From NCBI RefSeq assembly GCF_019703515.2, contig NC_059347.1, forward strand, positions 23,864,501-23,928,500: a DNA stretch of 64,000 nucleotides, written 5' to 3'. The notes under the pieces are model-generated. The model worked only from the letters and a program-made list of their open reading frames with translations. It had not been told where the DNA came from and ran no database searches. Below, piece by piece: positions 44,150-56,625 of this stretch. The number at the start of each line of letters is the position of its first letter. The first letter of the stretch is position 1. Made by a program: the position numbers and the translations under genes. This DNA is from Myxocyprinus asiaticus. Lineage: Eukaryota; Chordata; Actinopteri; Cypriniformes; Catostomidae.

Positions 44150-45854
44150 TCACTGTTTCCCTGCCAGTTCAAGTGATGAGAGTCGGAGAGTCAATTTTAA
44201 AAATCTCAGTTTGCTGAAGCACTCATCTCTCAGCTCTCCTAAGAGTACAAACTCTGTTACAGTCAAGATGGCCTTAGTGAATGCAAGGTCAATATCAAAT
44301 AAATCTTTTTTCTAAATGACTTTTTTATGTCTCATTTACTGGATGTTTTATTTGTGACTGAGACGTGGCTTAACCCCGGGGATTTAACGTCTCTCTGCGG
44401 TCTCTCCTTTATTTCCAAGCTTTTGGAAAGTGTAATTTATTCACAGCTTCACTCTTACTTGAACACTTTTAACATTTTAGACACGTTTCAGTCCGGTTTC
44501 AGATCCTTACACATTACTAAGTCTGCTTTGTTGAAGGTCACAAATGATATCTTGCTTGCTCTGGACTCAGGCTCATATTCTGTTTTAGTTTTGTTGGATC
44601 TCAGCGCACACTATTGACCACAACATCCTTCACAAAGGCCTTGAGTGTATGGTTGGCATCCAGGGTCTGGCCTTGCAGTGGTTTGCTTCCTATCTGAAAG
44701 ATAGGACCTTTTCTGTAAATTTAGGTTCTTTTTCCTCTTCATCAGCCCCCTATTTTGTGGTGTCCCTCAAGGATCCATTTTAGATCCGTTATTGTTTTCC
44801 CTTTATAAGCTTCCACTGGGTTACATTTTTCTGAAATATAATATCGCTTATCACTGCTATGCTGATGACTCCCAGTTTTACCTTCCAGTTAAACCAGACA
44901 CTAACTGCCCATTTGAGAATCTTGTGAAGTGCCTTGAAGACATTAATAGTTGAATGGTGAATAATTTTTTTGCAGTTAAATGAATGTAAAACTAATGTGT
45001 TGATTTTAGGCTGTCCTATGTCTTCCTCTCCTGTCTTGGGAGCCCAGTTAGGTCCACTTTCTTCCAATGTACAAAAGAAAGTTAAGAATCTTGGGATAAT
45101 TTTTGACTCTTCGCTTCATTCTGATAAACAGATTAGTGCTGTTATTAAGGGAAGCTTCTTTCATCTCAGATCTATTGCAAAGCTAAAACATTTCCTTTCT
45201 AGTAAAGATCTGGGAATTGCGATCCATGCTCTTATTACATCATGGCTGGACTATTGTAATTCACTGTACATTGGCCTTTCTCAATCTGCTTTATCTCGCT
45301 TACAAATTGTTCAAAATGTGGCAGCCAGGTTTTTAACTGAGTCAAAAAAGAGGGATCATATTTCCCTCACATTGGCATCTCATCACTGGCTTCCTGTTAA
45401 GTTCAGGGTTGATTTTAAAATCCTTATTTTTGTTTATAAAGCATTGTTTGGTCAAAATACATTTCTGACCTTCTCCACCCTTACTCTCCAACCAGAGCGC
45501 TCAGATCTTCCAATCAATTATTTTTGTCTGTCCTCCATTGTCGATGTATATCCAAGGGTGATCAGGCCTTTTCTGTGGCCGGACCCAAACTTTTGAATAG
45601 TCTCCCCATCACGTGAGCTATTCCCTGCTTCATCATTAGCTATTTTTAAATCTTCCCTTAAATCATATTTTTATTCTTTAGCTTTTGAAAATGTTTAAAT
45701 AACGAATGTTTATTGATTGTGATTCTTATGTATATGCTGTTTTATTGATTTTATTCTTGATATTTTTCCTCTTTATTATTGTGTTTCATTTTCTCTATTG
45801 TACAGCACTTTGGAACAACTTATGTTGTGTTAAAACATGCTTTATAAATAAATG

Positions 45855-45900
<46 letters not shown>
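44150..45900 (+). mobile_element. L2/CR1-like LINE, internally deleted, with TTGA tail
   Basis: Plus-strand non-LTR element inserted in the Gypsy. Endonuclease start (ALVNARSISNKSFF near 44271; then LDVLFVTETWLNPGD) is joined directly to RT sequence, so most of the endonuclease and the RT start are deleted. The 3' untranslated region (45597-45850) ends ATGTTGATTGATTG, the TTGA tail used by this LINE type. The 5' limit is approximate. Confidence 0.8.
44327..45596 (+). pseudogene. L2/CR1-like LINE ORF2 remnant
   Basis: First open part (44327-44617): endonuclease motif VTETWLNPGD followed after a deletion by RT sequence FISKLLESVIYSQLHSYL, QSGFRSLH and VLVLLDLSA. The conserved FDTIDH catalytic segment is damaged by a small deletion: LSA runs directly to the TIDH region and out of frame. 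The second catalytic box (YADDSQF) is readable at about 44855-44878. The last open part (44970-45596) is the C-terminal domain: NECKTNVLIL, LGIIFDSSLH, SWLDYCNSLYIGL, LQIVQNVAARFL and HHWLPVKFRVDFKIL. All are typical of L2/CR1 LINEs in fish. Inactive. Confidence 0.85.
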
Positions 45901-46345
45901 TATTTAATTATTTTATAATTTTTATCCCCTTTTCTCCCAATTTGGAATGCTCAATTCCCACTACTTAGTAGGTCCTCGTGGTGGCGTGGTTACTCACCTC
46001 AATCCGGGTTGTGGAGGACAAGTCTCAGTTGCCTCCGCTTCTGAGACAGTCAATCCACGCATCTTATCACGTGGCTCGTTGTGCATGACACCGCGGAGAC
46101 TCCATATGTGGAGGCTCATGCTACTCTCCTCAAGACATGCACAACTTACCACGTGCCCCACTGAGAGCGAGAACCACTAATCGCAAGCACAAGGAGGTTA
46201 CCCCATGTGACCCTAACCTCCCTAGCAACTGGGCCAATTTGGTTGCTCAGGAGACATGGCTGGAGTACTCAGCACACCCTGGATTCAAACTCGTGACTCC
46301 AAGGGTGGTAGTCAGTGTCAATACTTGCTGAGCTACCCAGGCCCC
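45901..46345 (-). mobile_element. tRNA-derived SINE inserted in the LINE's TTGA tail
   Basis: Read on the minus strand, the head at 46345 (GGGGCCTGGGTAGCTCAGC) contains a Pol III A box, and GAGTTTGAATCCAGG about 55 bp on is a B box, so it derives from a tRNA. The body is about 440 bp and ends in an AT-rich tail near 45901. TTGA/ATTG units flank it on both sides (45855-45900 and 46346-46389), so it split the LINE tail and the target duplication is hidden in the repeat. Family name not assigned. Confidence 0.82.
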
Positions 46346-46346
46346 A

Positions 46347-46388
<42 letters not shown>

Positions 46389-47003
46389 CGATGTCATGAG
46401 CTGCCACCTGAGTTTGTCCCAGGGAAACATCGGAAAACTCCTGCACCAAGTACAAGTCCTACTTCTGAGAGGCAGTCAGCTGTTCACCCACATCCACTAC
46501 AACAGGACCCCTGTGACCAGGGCTGCCATTTGGGGAATGATATCCATCCATTTCTTGAGAAGTTTGACATGATAGACCTGTTTAGTCTTACAGCGTCCTA
46601 GTAGACCACTGTGTACGGTACCTGCCAGTAAGCAAGGAACCTGCTGTTAGCTGATTGAAAGAGCACCAGGACCCTGTTGCCATGCCTTAGCTGGTCTGTT
46701 ATAGATATATTGCTGGCATACTAGGACATACGGAGGTGTTCCTTCCAGGTGGCATTACTCTGTCGATCCATTCCTGTATGTCCAGTAAATGTTTGATGAA
46801 AGATCGATGGGGCAATGGTTGTTGCTCCCAAGCTCTCTTTCCAACATCCAACAGCTCTCAGGGTTGTATCCAGAACAGCAGTTCAAGCAAAGTGAAGCTG
46901 GTGGAGGCTTGGGTCACCTCCAAACAGGAAATACGGCATCATGAGGTCTCAGTCACGGCCATCCTCAGCCTCCTTCCAGTGCAACATGCGTTTGAGGGTT
47001 TGG

Positions 47004-47345
47004 TTAAAGCCAGTCATGAACCAACAGGAAGGGCACAGGGAGAGGCTTCAACAGCCCAGCTTCCAAGGTCCAGGAATCCAGGCCCGTGGAGATGGAAGCA
47101 GTGGAAAATGGCATATACTGGGCATTACCATGGACACAGGTGACTAGAATGACCACTTTTCCCAGCTTCTTGTTTATCAGGAAGTCAGGCTGGGCCAAAC
47201 TACTGTAGCTTCCAGAGTCTAACAGGACACAAGTCCGCCCCCTATTCAGCCTCACTTCCAGATATGGTGCATTGGGAGGGGCCTCTGATGGAGCAACCAG
47301 CCAGCGAACCAAACTCTTTCCTGGATTTGGATCGGTCGGCATCAA
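47004..47345 (-). pseudogene. Gypsy aspartic protease
   Basis: A 113-codon frame with the retropepsin active site TCVLLDSGSYSSLAQP (DSG triplet, about residues 36-51), followed by VTCVHGN and PVPFLLVHDWL, the flap-to-C-terminal pattern of Gypsy proteases. It would process Gag-Pol. It lies in a frame separate from the Gag and RT pieces and has no obvious start of its own. Confidence 0.8.
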
Positions 47346-47587
47346 TTCTTCTCACGGTTTGTTGAGTGCTGCAAGGTGGTCTGCCCATGGGGTGCCCTCT
47401 GCCGGTCGCCGCTCTGGCAGGCCCCTTCAAGGAAAAATGGAAACCCTCTCCCCAGCGTGCATCGCCTCTGCCAACTCAGCCACTTCCACTAGCTCAGCCA
47501 GGGTGGTGTGATTAGTCAAACCCACCACTTTCCGCTGTGGCCGAGGAAAGCATGCAGGAGTTTATCCATTACCACTTTTTCTGCTAC

Positions 47588-47812
47588 TTAAAGGATATTA
47601 GGGTTTCCTTGTAGTAAACAAAAGTGAGCCAGATGAGACAAGTGGGCAGCTTGGACGCGGATCGGGACAAGAGGTTCATTCAGCCACTCAAAGAACCGTT
47701 TAGCAGCACACACCAGTGACAACCCACCCATTTCTCTCTTCAAGGCCTTGTAATCGTAAAAGGCACACTGTGCTTCACCTGTCAAATAGGGGGCAATAAT
47801 ATGTGCCCACTC
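47588..47812 (-). pseudogene. Gypsy Gag remnant
   Basis: Residues LTGEAQCAFYDYKALKREM, then AAKRFFEWLNEPLVPIRVQA and LAHFCL, match the capsid-type Gag pattern of fish Gypsy elements (GEAQ, then LK, then FxxW, then R at regular spacing). A few residues before the Met (WAHIIAPY) continue the match to about 47812. The N-terminal part and the zinc knuckle are not recognisable. Confidence 0.65.
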
Positions 47813-47820
47813 ATCCCTAA

Positions 47821-49816
47821 TTAATAATTAAACTGCAATTTGTCACAGCTCCAACAACTGAAGAAATCTTTGAGAAACTTCTTTGGAGAAACAGTATAAC
47901 AAATGCAGGGACCCAACATGTCAAGGCCTTTTGCAATTTTACAGTACGACAAAACAAAAGTATAAAATTATATACAATCAAACGCAAACAGCGCTCCTGG
48001 GCAGACCCTGAAATATTGGTGCAAATATTGAGTTTAGGTGAGAATCTATCATACATGCGTACTTGCACAAATACTCTTTAGTAAATCCCAGGCAAGCTCC
48101 TTTTGCTTAAATTGTAGAGCGGGTGGAAATCTGCAGTGCAGCTTTTCACAGACTCCACGCTGTGCCACCTTGAGTCTGCACTGTCGATACATTGTGAAGA
48201 TATTTTCGGTTCTCAATAACAACTGACAACAGAACAAACTCTGAAGGAGTAAAGAATTGTTTAAAAAAAAAAAAAAAAAAAAAAACAGTGAGATGTTCCA
48301 AAATATAATCACTGCCATATTATCCTTCAGCTCACATTCCACTAAAGATAAGAGGCGCTCTCCTGTGCAAACGCAATCCTGTCCATTGAGGGATGTTGAA
48401 AAGCTGTAACAGTTATTATGAAGCAAAATAACAAGCTCTTGTGAGAGGATTGATTGTTTAGCAAATCGTCGATCTTTATAAGAGATTTGTAAATCAGAGC
48501 TAAATCACCATTATGGGCTGCCGCCACTGTGGTGCTTTTGATTTTCTGTCAACATCCATTGACAAAAACCAAGCACGATCTGTTGACAAAACATGAAGCA
48601 GGGCCAATAAATGGATTGAAGCTATCACTCTGTCTTGCAGCATTGAAAGTGCATCAATCGGTTTGAGGCATTTCACTCCTTTATTTTAGACATATTCTAT
48701 AGTTTTTTGTCTTTATGTAGTGAAGATCAAGGGAAAAAATGCATAATATAGAAGCAGTTGGTGGTGATAAAGAGGTTTAACTTCTGTTGTGTACACATGA
48801 AAGCTTACTTCTAAAAAGACAAGCCCTTCCAGCCACATTCTTTAAAGAAGGATCTTAAAAAGACAATCATCATTAATTGAGAGAAATTTAAAACCTTTAA
48901 AAGCACACAAAGGGAACATGTTTTTTTTTTTTTTCCAATTTAGCAGCTTGTTTTATCATAACTAAGATTTTACAGGTTTTATGTAATGTCTGTTATGTTC
49001 ATTGTCAGTCAGTTTGTAACCATTTTACATTCCTCCCAGGAGAAAAAAAAAATATAAAAAAAATGATCTCTTTATTTTATACTTTAAATTTGATGTTGGC
49101 ACTTCTGCTGCATTGCTTCATAAAAAAAATAAAAAAATAAAATAAAATAAAAAAAGGACCAAACATTATCAAAAGTAATCTAGTTAAATTGAACTGTGTT
49201 ATTGCTGTTAATGGAGACTAGGGCTCGTTGTTTCCTGTGAATATTTTGCAGGATAGGTTTATCATTTAAAGTCCACTTCTGTATAGGCATATACCTTAAA
49301 GTCTTGGCTACAAAAAAATAAATAAAAAAAAAAAAAAAAAAAACATTTATTTTGTTATTGTTCAGAAAGAGAGATATATTTAATTGAACACATGTTAACC
49401 CATCCCACTATATGGGGTAAGTTGTCACCATGAAATCTGTCATTAACCAATAACAGGCTTTTTAGCTAAATATAAACAGTAAAACAGTTTTGAACAACAA
49501 AACAATTCATGAAACAGAAAAAAAAAAAAAAAATACAGATATATCAAACCACTGTTTTGGCCAACACATATTGGAATTAAGAAATTTTTTACATTTAAAA
49601 CATGTGACAACTTGCCCCCACCGGACCTTTATGAAAACTTAAATTTTGTCCTGTTAACACAGTTCAACTTTTTAGTTCAAATTATAACTGTTCCATGCCA
49701 GATTGTATGCCAGTGTAGCCTTATTGTGTTCACTTGTTTACCCAACAGCAGGACAAAATCTGATGATTTTTTATCATAAAAAATAAAAACATTTAAGAGG
49801 GTTTTAAACTAGTTGT
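47821..49816. other. AT-rich intergenic DNA
   Basis: A runs at 48261-48285 and 49323-49343. No gene or bounded element recognised. Minus-strand frames at 47817-48527 have no family features. Confidence 0.4.
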
Positions 49817-50577
49817 TTAAAGAGCACCTATGGTTTTTTCAAATATTACCTTTCATGTAGTGTGTTATATAGCTGTTTGTGAATGTAAAAAAGTCTGCAA
49901 AGTTTCAAAAATCAAAGTGCACGAAATATGGAGTTATTGACACCCAAAGAAAGAACCGATTATGAACACCTGAAACGAGTCGTTAGTAATTCCTGACTTA
50001 CTTCCTGTACTAACCTATGTAATTTGGTAACAAAAAACCCGCCTCTGGTCTGTTTACATGTACAGCAAGTGCAGGCTGTTAGCCTGTTAGCTGTTAGCCT
50101 CTGCTAACCGGCTAACTCACGTTATTGTCAAACTACATATAAACTTACCACAGAGAAACGTCCTGTTCTTGTCGTGCTTACGATGGTGGTTTGGGTTGAT
50201 CTTCCGCTGTATCACTATCGGTCTCGGGCTCAAATTGGTAAGGTAAAACAGACATTTTTTCAGATGGAGCTGAAATTCGGATATGGTAATGGGTGTTTCC
50301 TTTCCGACACGCGCTGTAAGCGGTAGACCAATCACAACAGACTGGGACATCTGACTAATCAGAGCAGAGTAGGCTCTCTGAAAGGAGGAGTTTAGAATGA
50401 ATCCTTTAGAATGGATCATTGAAGGAGTCATTTTTGACACTGGGAAGAAAGGTAATGCTGCAATTTAAATTATGAGCAAATTAAAGTGTTTTTGACCATA
50501 GATGCATGTAAATCTATTGTATGAGACCTTTAAAACAAAATTAGGCACGTTTAAAAATCATAATAGGTGCACTTTAA
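49817..50577. mobile_element. MITE bounded by TTTAAA/TTAA
   Basis: Starts TTTAAAGAGCACCTATGG, and the right end CATAATAGGTGCACTTTAAA is its reverse-complement relative. TTAA lies at both ends (49817-49820, 50574-50577). About 760 bp, non-coding, with a GC-balanced centre. The minus-strand frame at 50117-50440 lies wholly inside and has no recognisable domain. Confidence 0.72.
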
Positions 50578-52309
50578 AACCAACATTGAGAAACCTCTGC
50601 AAAAACAAACACATATTTATGTAATTGGACATTTGACTCAAAAACTTATAGACACAGTATAGCTCTTTAGACAACTTGCCCATGATACAACTAGCCCCAG
50701 TCTCCCCTTCACACACACTTGGACAACCTTGATGATGTCATCATGGTAAGCATGACTGAGATGAGTCATGATGTCACATTGAGGTATACTTAAGTACACA
50801 TGTTAGGGGCCACAAAAAGGGTTGGCACTGGGGTACTGGCAGCCTACTGGGGTCCAAACTGCAGATGGTAATGAAGCATTTTTCTATGATAATGAAGTAA
50901 GGCTAAGATGCCAAACACTGCCATAACTCTCCCTCTCTCTTCCACTCCAACTTTAAAAAAATATAAAATTTTAACACATATTACGTTTAGCAAATGTTAT
51001 AAATTATAACAATTTAAACATTTTATTTAAATCTATTATTTATTTATTCATTTATTTATTATTTTTATTGCATAAACCCCCTGCAGTCCCCTTATGGACC
51101 TCTGGGTTCGCAAACCTTTGGTTAGTTAACTAACTGCACTGATAAATAAATTCAATAAATGGAATAACATTTAATATGGCATTAAGGTTATTTAGTAGTA
51201 TTATTTTTGTATTTATTTTTTTTATTTTTTTATGCAACAAAATGATGGCTATAAAAAAAATGGCTGATTCAGACTTTTTTATTATCTTCTATTGTTAACC
51301 TTCACCAAATCTCGCTCTTGTTCTCACAATACAAAAAGACAAATAAAAAAGAAATACCACCCACATCATCTGCTGGGCTCCAGCCTTGCACATTTCGATT
51401 TAAAATGTAATTGTGAGTCCTCTGCAATATTGTGCCAGGCAATGGATTTCACTTGTTCATCACTGGAGGTTAAACTTACCTATTGTTGTATTTATAGAGT
51501 ACACTTTTACAGGGCCAGTCCCCATTCCTCAACTGTGTTTGCCAAGAAGCCTCTATTTAGCTATTAATTATCTCAACAATGAAACAATCACAGCTAGCCA
51601 GACTAACCTGTTTTTAGTCCCTTTAATATGCATTTTTAAACAGCTTCATTATTATAATGTATTTTGATAAACAATGTTTATGGTGCAGCTCTGTCAGGTA
51701 AATTGCTTATCCATAAATTAAACTAATAAAAGTAACTTGATGAAATATTACCCAAATGTTAAGTATAACAGTCTAATTCATTTCTGGTAACATCTCTCCT
51801 CGGAAAATCATGAACATGATTATAAGATTATCCAACAATAGTAATAAGAAGGAATGTACGTGGAGACCTAAATCATGACATATAGACTGCTTTACATATT
51901 ATTTTGATGACATTTAGATGATTTATTATAGTTGGAAAAAAACAATCCAACATAGAAAGTATATGCTTGAGCACAGCTAGTTACATTCCCTAAGTTTAAC
52001 ATAAATCATAAAACTGAAAGTATGTTCATATTATATCCTGTTTGCAAACAAATTCAGCAACTAGCTAAACTCAGAATAATGTAGCGCACAAAATGTATGT
52101 GTCAGTCTTTCCATGGCACTACAAAGAATAAAACCAGACGAAAGTAATTAAAGTATGATTTCTTTTTGTTTTGTGCTTAAAAAAAATAAATAAAATAAAT
52201 AAATAAATAAATAAATAAAGAACAAATGTATCAGCCAACAGCATACTGGGGAAATTACCCATAAAACTTGGTGAAATTAAAGTTAAGTGCCATGTCTATT
52301 TTTTCTTTT

Positions 52310-52342
<33 letters not shown>

Positions 52343-53756
52343 GACTGAATGAACCCTGTTAACCATACACCACATTATAATATTTGCCAAACGTAGTAAG
52401 CTACCCCTTTTGATATTACTGGTGTAGTGCTCCAGCACTATAGCTAACATTTACATTTTTTTACAGTTTAGTCATAGTTTACAGAATGTATGTGTGCAGT
52501 TTGTGAGAAAAGAACATGTATTGTGCACTGGAACATTCTAAGTATGATGGGAGGTTTAATAAAACAGCTGGTTTTGGATTTTCTTAGGTGGTTTTGCACT
52601 CTGTAATTTATCCAAAAGGCTAAAAGTCCATCCCTCTGTTAAAAGTGGGGAGAAAAATGTAGCATGGATATACAGTATGTAGTCTTATAAACCTAAATAT
52701 CTGCTACATAAACTCTGCTCCATAACTGCACGTTTACTTGTATTAGCTACACAGGCACATGATCTGAAGGTTTTAGGTGAGCAGTAGGACTGGATATCTG
52801 CACGGTGCTTTTGTGTGAATATCTAGGACTTCTCACTGTACCGCAAATGTATCATTTCAGAAGCTTCCATATGACGCAACATGATAAAAATAAATAAATA
52901 ATAATAATAATAATAAAATAAAATAAAATAAAATAAAAAAACAGAGATTAATAATCCTACTAGTACACTCATCAATGTATTTAAAGTATAGAATGTATAT
53001 ATAATAGTATAGTATAATAGATAACACTAGTACTTTTAAATTATAGCACAATAAATTATATTATTGGTAAATTTAAACTATATACATCATATTATTTTGT
53101 ACCACGGAAATACAGTAAAGTTTTAACAACAAATTTTTAATTGTGGGAGAAAGAAAAATCAGTACAAAAGATTTATTGAGCAAGTCAAGCATTGTAACAT
53201 CTTTGTATTTCATTTAAAATCAGTGACAACAAAATTGCCTCGAGCATGCTTTCTCTCCTCCTTCACAAACTCAACTATGACATCTGGCATAAGGCATACA
53301 GTCCCGCAGCTCAAATGTGTATCATGTTAAAAGACAAAATGCGAGACGGAAGAGAGAGATAGAGACAGATACAACAGCATTTTTACCAGTAGGACAAAAT
53401 GTAAATGGTTTGGTAATTACAGTTATTTAACAAGCATCAAATAACAAGTGAATTAAGCTCTGCCAGACTATTGTAAAGCAAAAGTGTAACTTAAATGTCA
53501 CTGATAGAGTGCAGTGTTTTAAAATTCAAATGTGAAGTATAATTCAGAAGGAAAATGAAGTTATTTGTGAAGTAGCAATCATACTATCTGAGAAGTTTTA
53601 GAGTAATGTTAGATAATGAATAAAGACTGGCATATTTGCCATATGCCATTCTTTTTTAAAACATTTATTTAAATTAAATTATTAAAACGGATTAATGATT
53701 TAATGTTTTTCTTATGATATATATACATAGAGTATATCATTATTAAGTTCTTAAAA
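50578..53756. other. AT-rich intergenic DNA
   Basis: Microsatellites AAAT at 52185-52218, poly(T) at 52310-52331, AATAA/AAATA at 52893-52940. No gene recognised. Confidence 0.4.
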
Positions 53757-53820
53757 CATATTGTTCATTGTTAGTTAATGTTAACTAATGGTTATGTTAA
53801 GGAATGCAACCTTACTGAAC
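53757..53820. mobile_element. MITE fragment (family of 29490-29802)
   Basis: TTGTTCATTGTTAGTTAATG, then TTAACTAATGGTTATG, matches the terminal repeats of the 29490 MITE. Confidence 0.55.
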
Positions 53821-53840
53821 ATTTTAAAAATTACTTTAAC

Positions 53841-53900
53841 AAGAGAAGAGAAGAGAAGAGAAGAGAAGAGAAGAAGAGAAGAGAAGAGAAGAGAAGAGAA
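53841..53900. repeat. (AAGAG)n microsatellite
   Basis: Eleven to twelve GAAGA units with one shortened unit. Strictly purine on the plus strand. Confidence 0.95.
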
Positions 53901-54889
53901 TTGTCTTAAGTGCATAAGGTTCAATTATGATTATTATGAAAACTGTGTTAGATATCTGTGAATTTGTGAAAGCTAGTGGGACATCATGTCTAAGGTCAAA
54001 GATTTCCTTCCTTGCAATCATCCTTATGGTTAACATTTGTCCATTTATTTATTTATTTATTTATTTTTTTTTTCAAATGTTTTAGAGTCAAAATCCAGCA
54101 TACAAGTCTCTTTCAGTTGAGCACACTGTGAATGTATTAATGTAAGGGATTTTACTCAAGCATACGCATGCGAATGGATTGACTAGCAGCGCCCTCTTGT
54201 GCGCAAAGTAGTAAACGTGCGCTGCCCTCCCCTGCACTATGCGGCAGCCTCTTGACACACACACGCTCACTCTCTCCATCGTCTTCCTTTCTTCCCCTAT
54301 TACCCTATTTCTCTCAGAAATATGGAGGCATTTAGTCTCTCCCCTCTTGCCCCATCTACATTTACATGCTGTTTCTCCACCGCTGACCTCTTACTCAAAT
54401 ATTTAGACGTTCGATTGCGATCCCCTTTAAGGAACTGTGCCGTAACCCAGACCATAAACAAATAGATGGGCCAAGTCCAAATGCCAGTAAGAACGTAAAC
54501 AGGTTAATTCAGAGGCTACAGGGAGGGGTTCTTCAAGCCGGCTGCATACTGCACAAAGGAAAGAATGGGATGCAAATGCATGCACAACCATACAGTATGC
54601 ATATGCATAAAGAGAGGGAGGGATTACACCCAAAGGCTGGCTTCAGCAACTGAGAGGGGTTGCAAAGAGGGGCAAACGTTACGGCAACGCGAGGGAAACA
54701 TTGCAGGGTTATGTATAATGGATGTTTACCCAAAAGAGAGAGCGCAGTGCAGAGCCGGTGGGCTAGTCTGAATTCTGGGAATATGCAGCGAGTGTGAGCG
54801 TTAACCTCTATAAGCACTGCGTATTTTGCAGAGATAACCAGACTAAGATATAGCAAAGCTTTTAAATGAAGGTGTCTATTTGGACATTT
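53901..54889. other. Intergenic DNA with POU-like motifs
   Basis: TTTA repeats at 54040-54066. 54560-54612 contains ATGCAAATGCATGCAC and ATGCATATGCAT, octamer and palindromic POU-type motifs, within a GC-balanced, non-repetitive segment. No exon identified. Confidence 0.35.
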
Positions 54890-55017
54890 CTGCATTTGGT
54901 AGATGCTTTTATCCAAAGCAACTTATAGCTTATTCAAGCCCATGGGAATCAAACCCATGACCTTGGCATTGCTAGTGTCATACTCTACCAGTTTAGCTAC
55001 AGGAAACACAACCACAG
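54890..55017 (-). mobile_element. tRNA-derived SINE (V-SINE-like tail)
   Basis: On the minus strand: A-box-like TAGCTAAACTGGTAGAG, B box GGGTTTGATTCCC, then a 3' segment ATAAGTTGCTTTGGATAAAA and GCATCTACCAAATGC. The tail matches the SINE at 58475-58680, but the head differs. The GCTTTGGATAAAAGC block is the conserved 3' domain of vertebrate V-SINEs. Confidence 0.75.
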
Positions 55018-55587
55018 ATGTGGTTTGGCTCTGTGTGCAATCAGGAAATATCTGTCCATATTCACTGCCACAACCCCAGCGAGGTGAGGGAAAGCTGGAA
55101 GAACATGTGTGACTTGATAATTGTGCCATGTCACGTCAAGACAGGGGTTGGGGTCGAGTGATAAATTCCAGGTGACCCCTCGCCAGAACCGGGGAAAAGG
55201 ACAGACTGCCCTTGCTGTTTTCTAAGGCAGTAGGCACCCCCCACCCCGCCCCACCCCACCCCACCCCTTCCTCACAATCATGGCATTAATATCATAACAG
55301 AAACCCCCAACAATACCCTATTATGTATGGACAACAAGAGATGTATATTGCACACCTTGAATCTTTTTATTTTTTTTTAAGACAGAAATTGACTTTTTCT
55401 TATTCTATGGATAGAAGCGACATGTTTGCCTGATATATTATGACATATTGACATATTATTTCCATTGCCTTCACAATCAGTTGTATTATGACACCTCACT
55501 CCTCTATGTTTCATTTTATCACAGTCTGCAAGAAACGGTTATCGGATGCAATTACAATTCACAACAAATAAAGTGCTAAACTGTACC
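55018..55587. other. Intergenic DNA with CCCCACC repeats
   Basis: Short CACCCC/CCCCAC repeat at 55235-55266. No gene. Confidence 0.4.
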
Positions 55588-56065
55588 TTAAAGTATTAGT
55601 TCACCCAAAAATGAAAAATCTGTCATAATTTACTCACAGCCATTTCGATCCAATCTTGTACAACTTTCTTATGCAGAGAAAGGAGAAAATGTAATGAATA
55701 TCCCAATCTGTCTTCACTTCAATTGATTCACTGTAAAGCTTAAAGAAGGATCATAAATATAGTCCATGCGACTTGTGCTTCATATTCCAAATATTCTAAA
55801 GGCATGCGATAGGTTTTGGTTGGAACCAACCTGAAATATAAGTAAATTTGTAGTGAACATTATGATGTTCTTTGCACACGCATTGACTACCTTTATGATA
55901 ATTTGGGGTCCCTTTTAAGCTTTAAAGTGAGTTCCTATCAACTGTCATTGTATTGAAAAGACTGAAAGTTTCTCCTTTTGTGTTTTACAGAAGAGAGTAA
56001 GTCCTATGGGTTTGTAACAACATGAGGGTAAATAAATTGTGACTCAATTTTCACTATCCCTTTAA
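55588..56065. mobile_element. MITE bounded by TTAA
   Basis: Starts TTAAAGTATTAGTTCACCC followed by AAAAATGAAAAATCTG. Ends AATTTTCACTATCCCTTTAA. The ends are inverted, with TTAA at each border. About 478 bp. End fragments of the same type occur at 4915-5000 and 59885-59933. Confidence 0.8.
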
Positions 56066-56593
56066 GTGACAGTTGGTGGGTGGGGGGAATGGAGAGTTAA
56101 AATGCTTTAGGAGATGAAGAGAAGAAAATGTAGACTGCAGTGAACACAAACGGCAGAGTCTGGACAGTATTATGATGTCTGTGAGTTGTAGAATGTCTGT
56201 TGACACTGGGCTTCTCCAGATATCGATTGCTCTAGTGGTTACAGCACAAACAGTGGTGGAGAGCCATTTAACTTTAAAGCAAATAGTCCTTCTTCCTGCC
56301 CAGAGTCCTCACAGTGGATCAATATATCACACTGTAAGCTGTGTGTCGTGTCTGGTAATGTTTCTGTCTGTCTGGGCTAATGACCTGAGTAGTACTTATA
56401 AGAGTGAGAGAGAAGGGCTTTTGCCAGGTGACTTGTTCAAAGAATGTTTACTCTTTTGTAAAAGAAGAACTTGCTTCAATTTGCTTGCCACACTTTAGCA
56501 AGGGGACTATTTTTGATCAATTTGATGCATTCTTTGAGAACAGAAGCATCAAAAGTGCATAACTAGTATATATAGTATATCTATACATTGTAC

Positions 56594-56599
<6 letters not shown>
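56066..56599. other. Intergenic DNA
   Basis: No supported gene. The frame at 56172-56498 lacks family features and has only an incidental acceptor-like CTTCTTCCTGCCCAG. Confidence 0.35.

Positions 56600-56625
<26 letters not shown>

Larger units (their letters stand above)
43020..47820 (-). mobile_element. Gypsy-type LTR retrotransposon, internal region, minus strand, interrupted
   Basis: From right to left: Gag remnant (47812-47588), aspartic protease (47345-47004), protease-RT linker (about 46990-46390), then an inserted LINE plus SINE (about 44150-46389), then RT and RNase H (about 43970-43020). Integrase and both LTRs were not found. Gag-protease-RT-RNase H order is as in Gypsy/Ty3 elements. 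All genes are frame-broken. Confidence 0.8.

Noticed and set aside
50117..50440. 107-codon minus-strand frame
   Set aside because: Lies wholly within the MITE at 49817-50577 and has no transposase or other motif.
56172..56498. 108-codon frame
   Set aside because: No domain, splice support or repeat homology.
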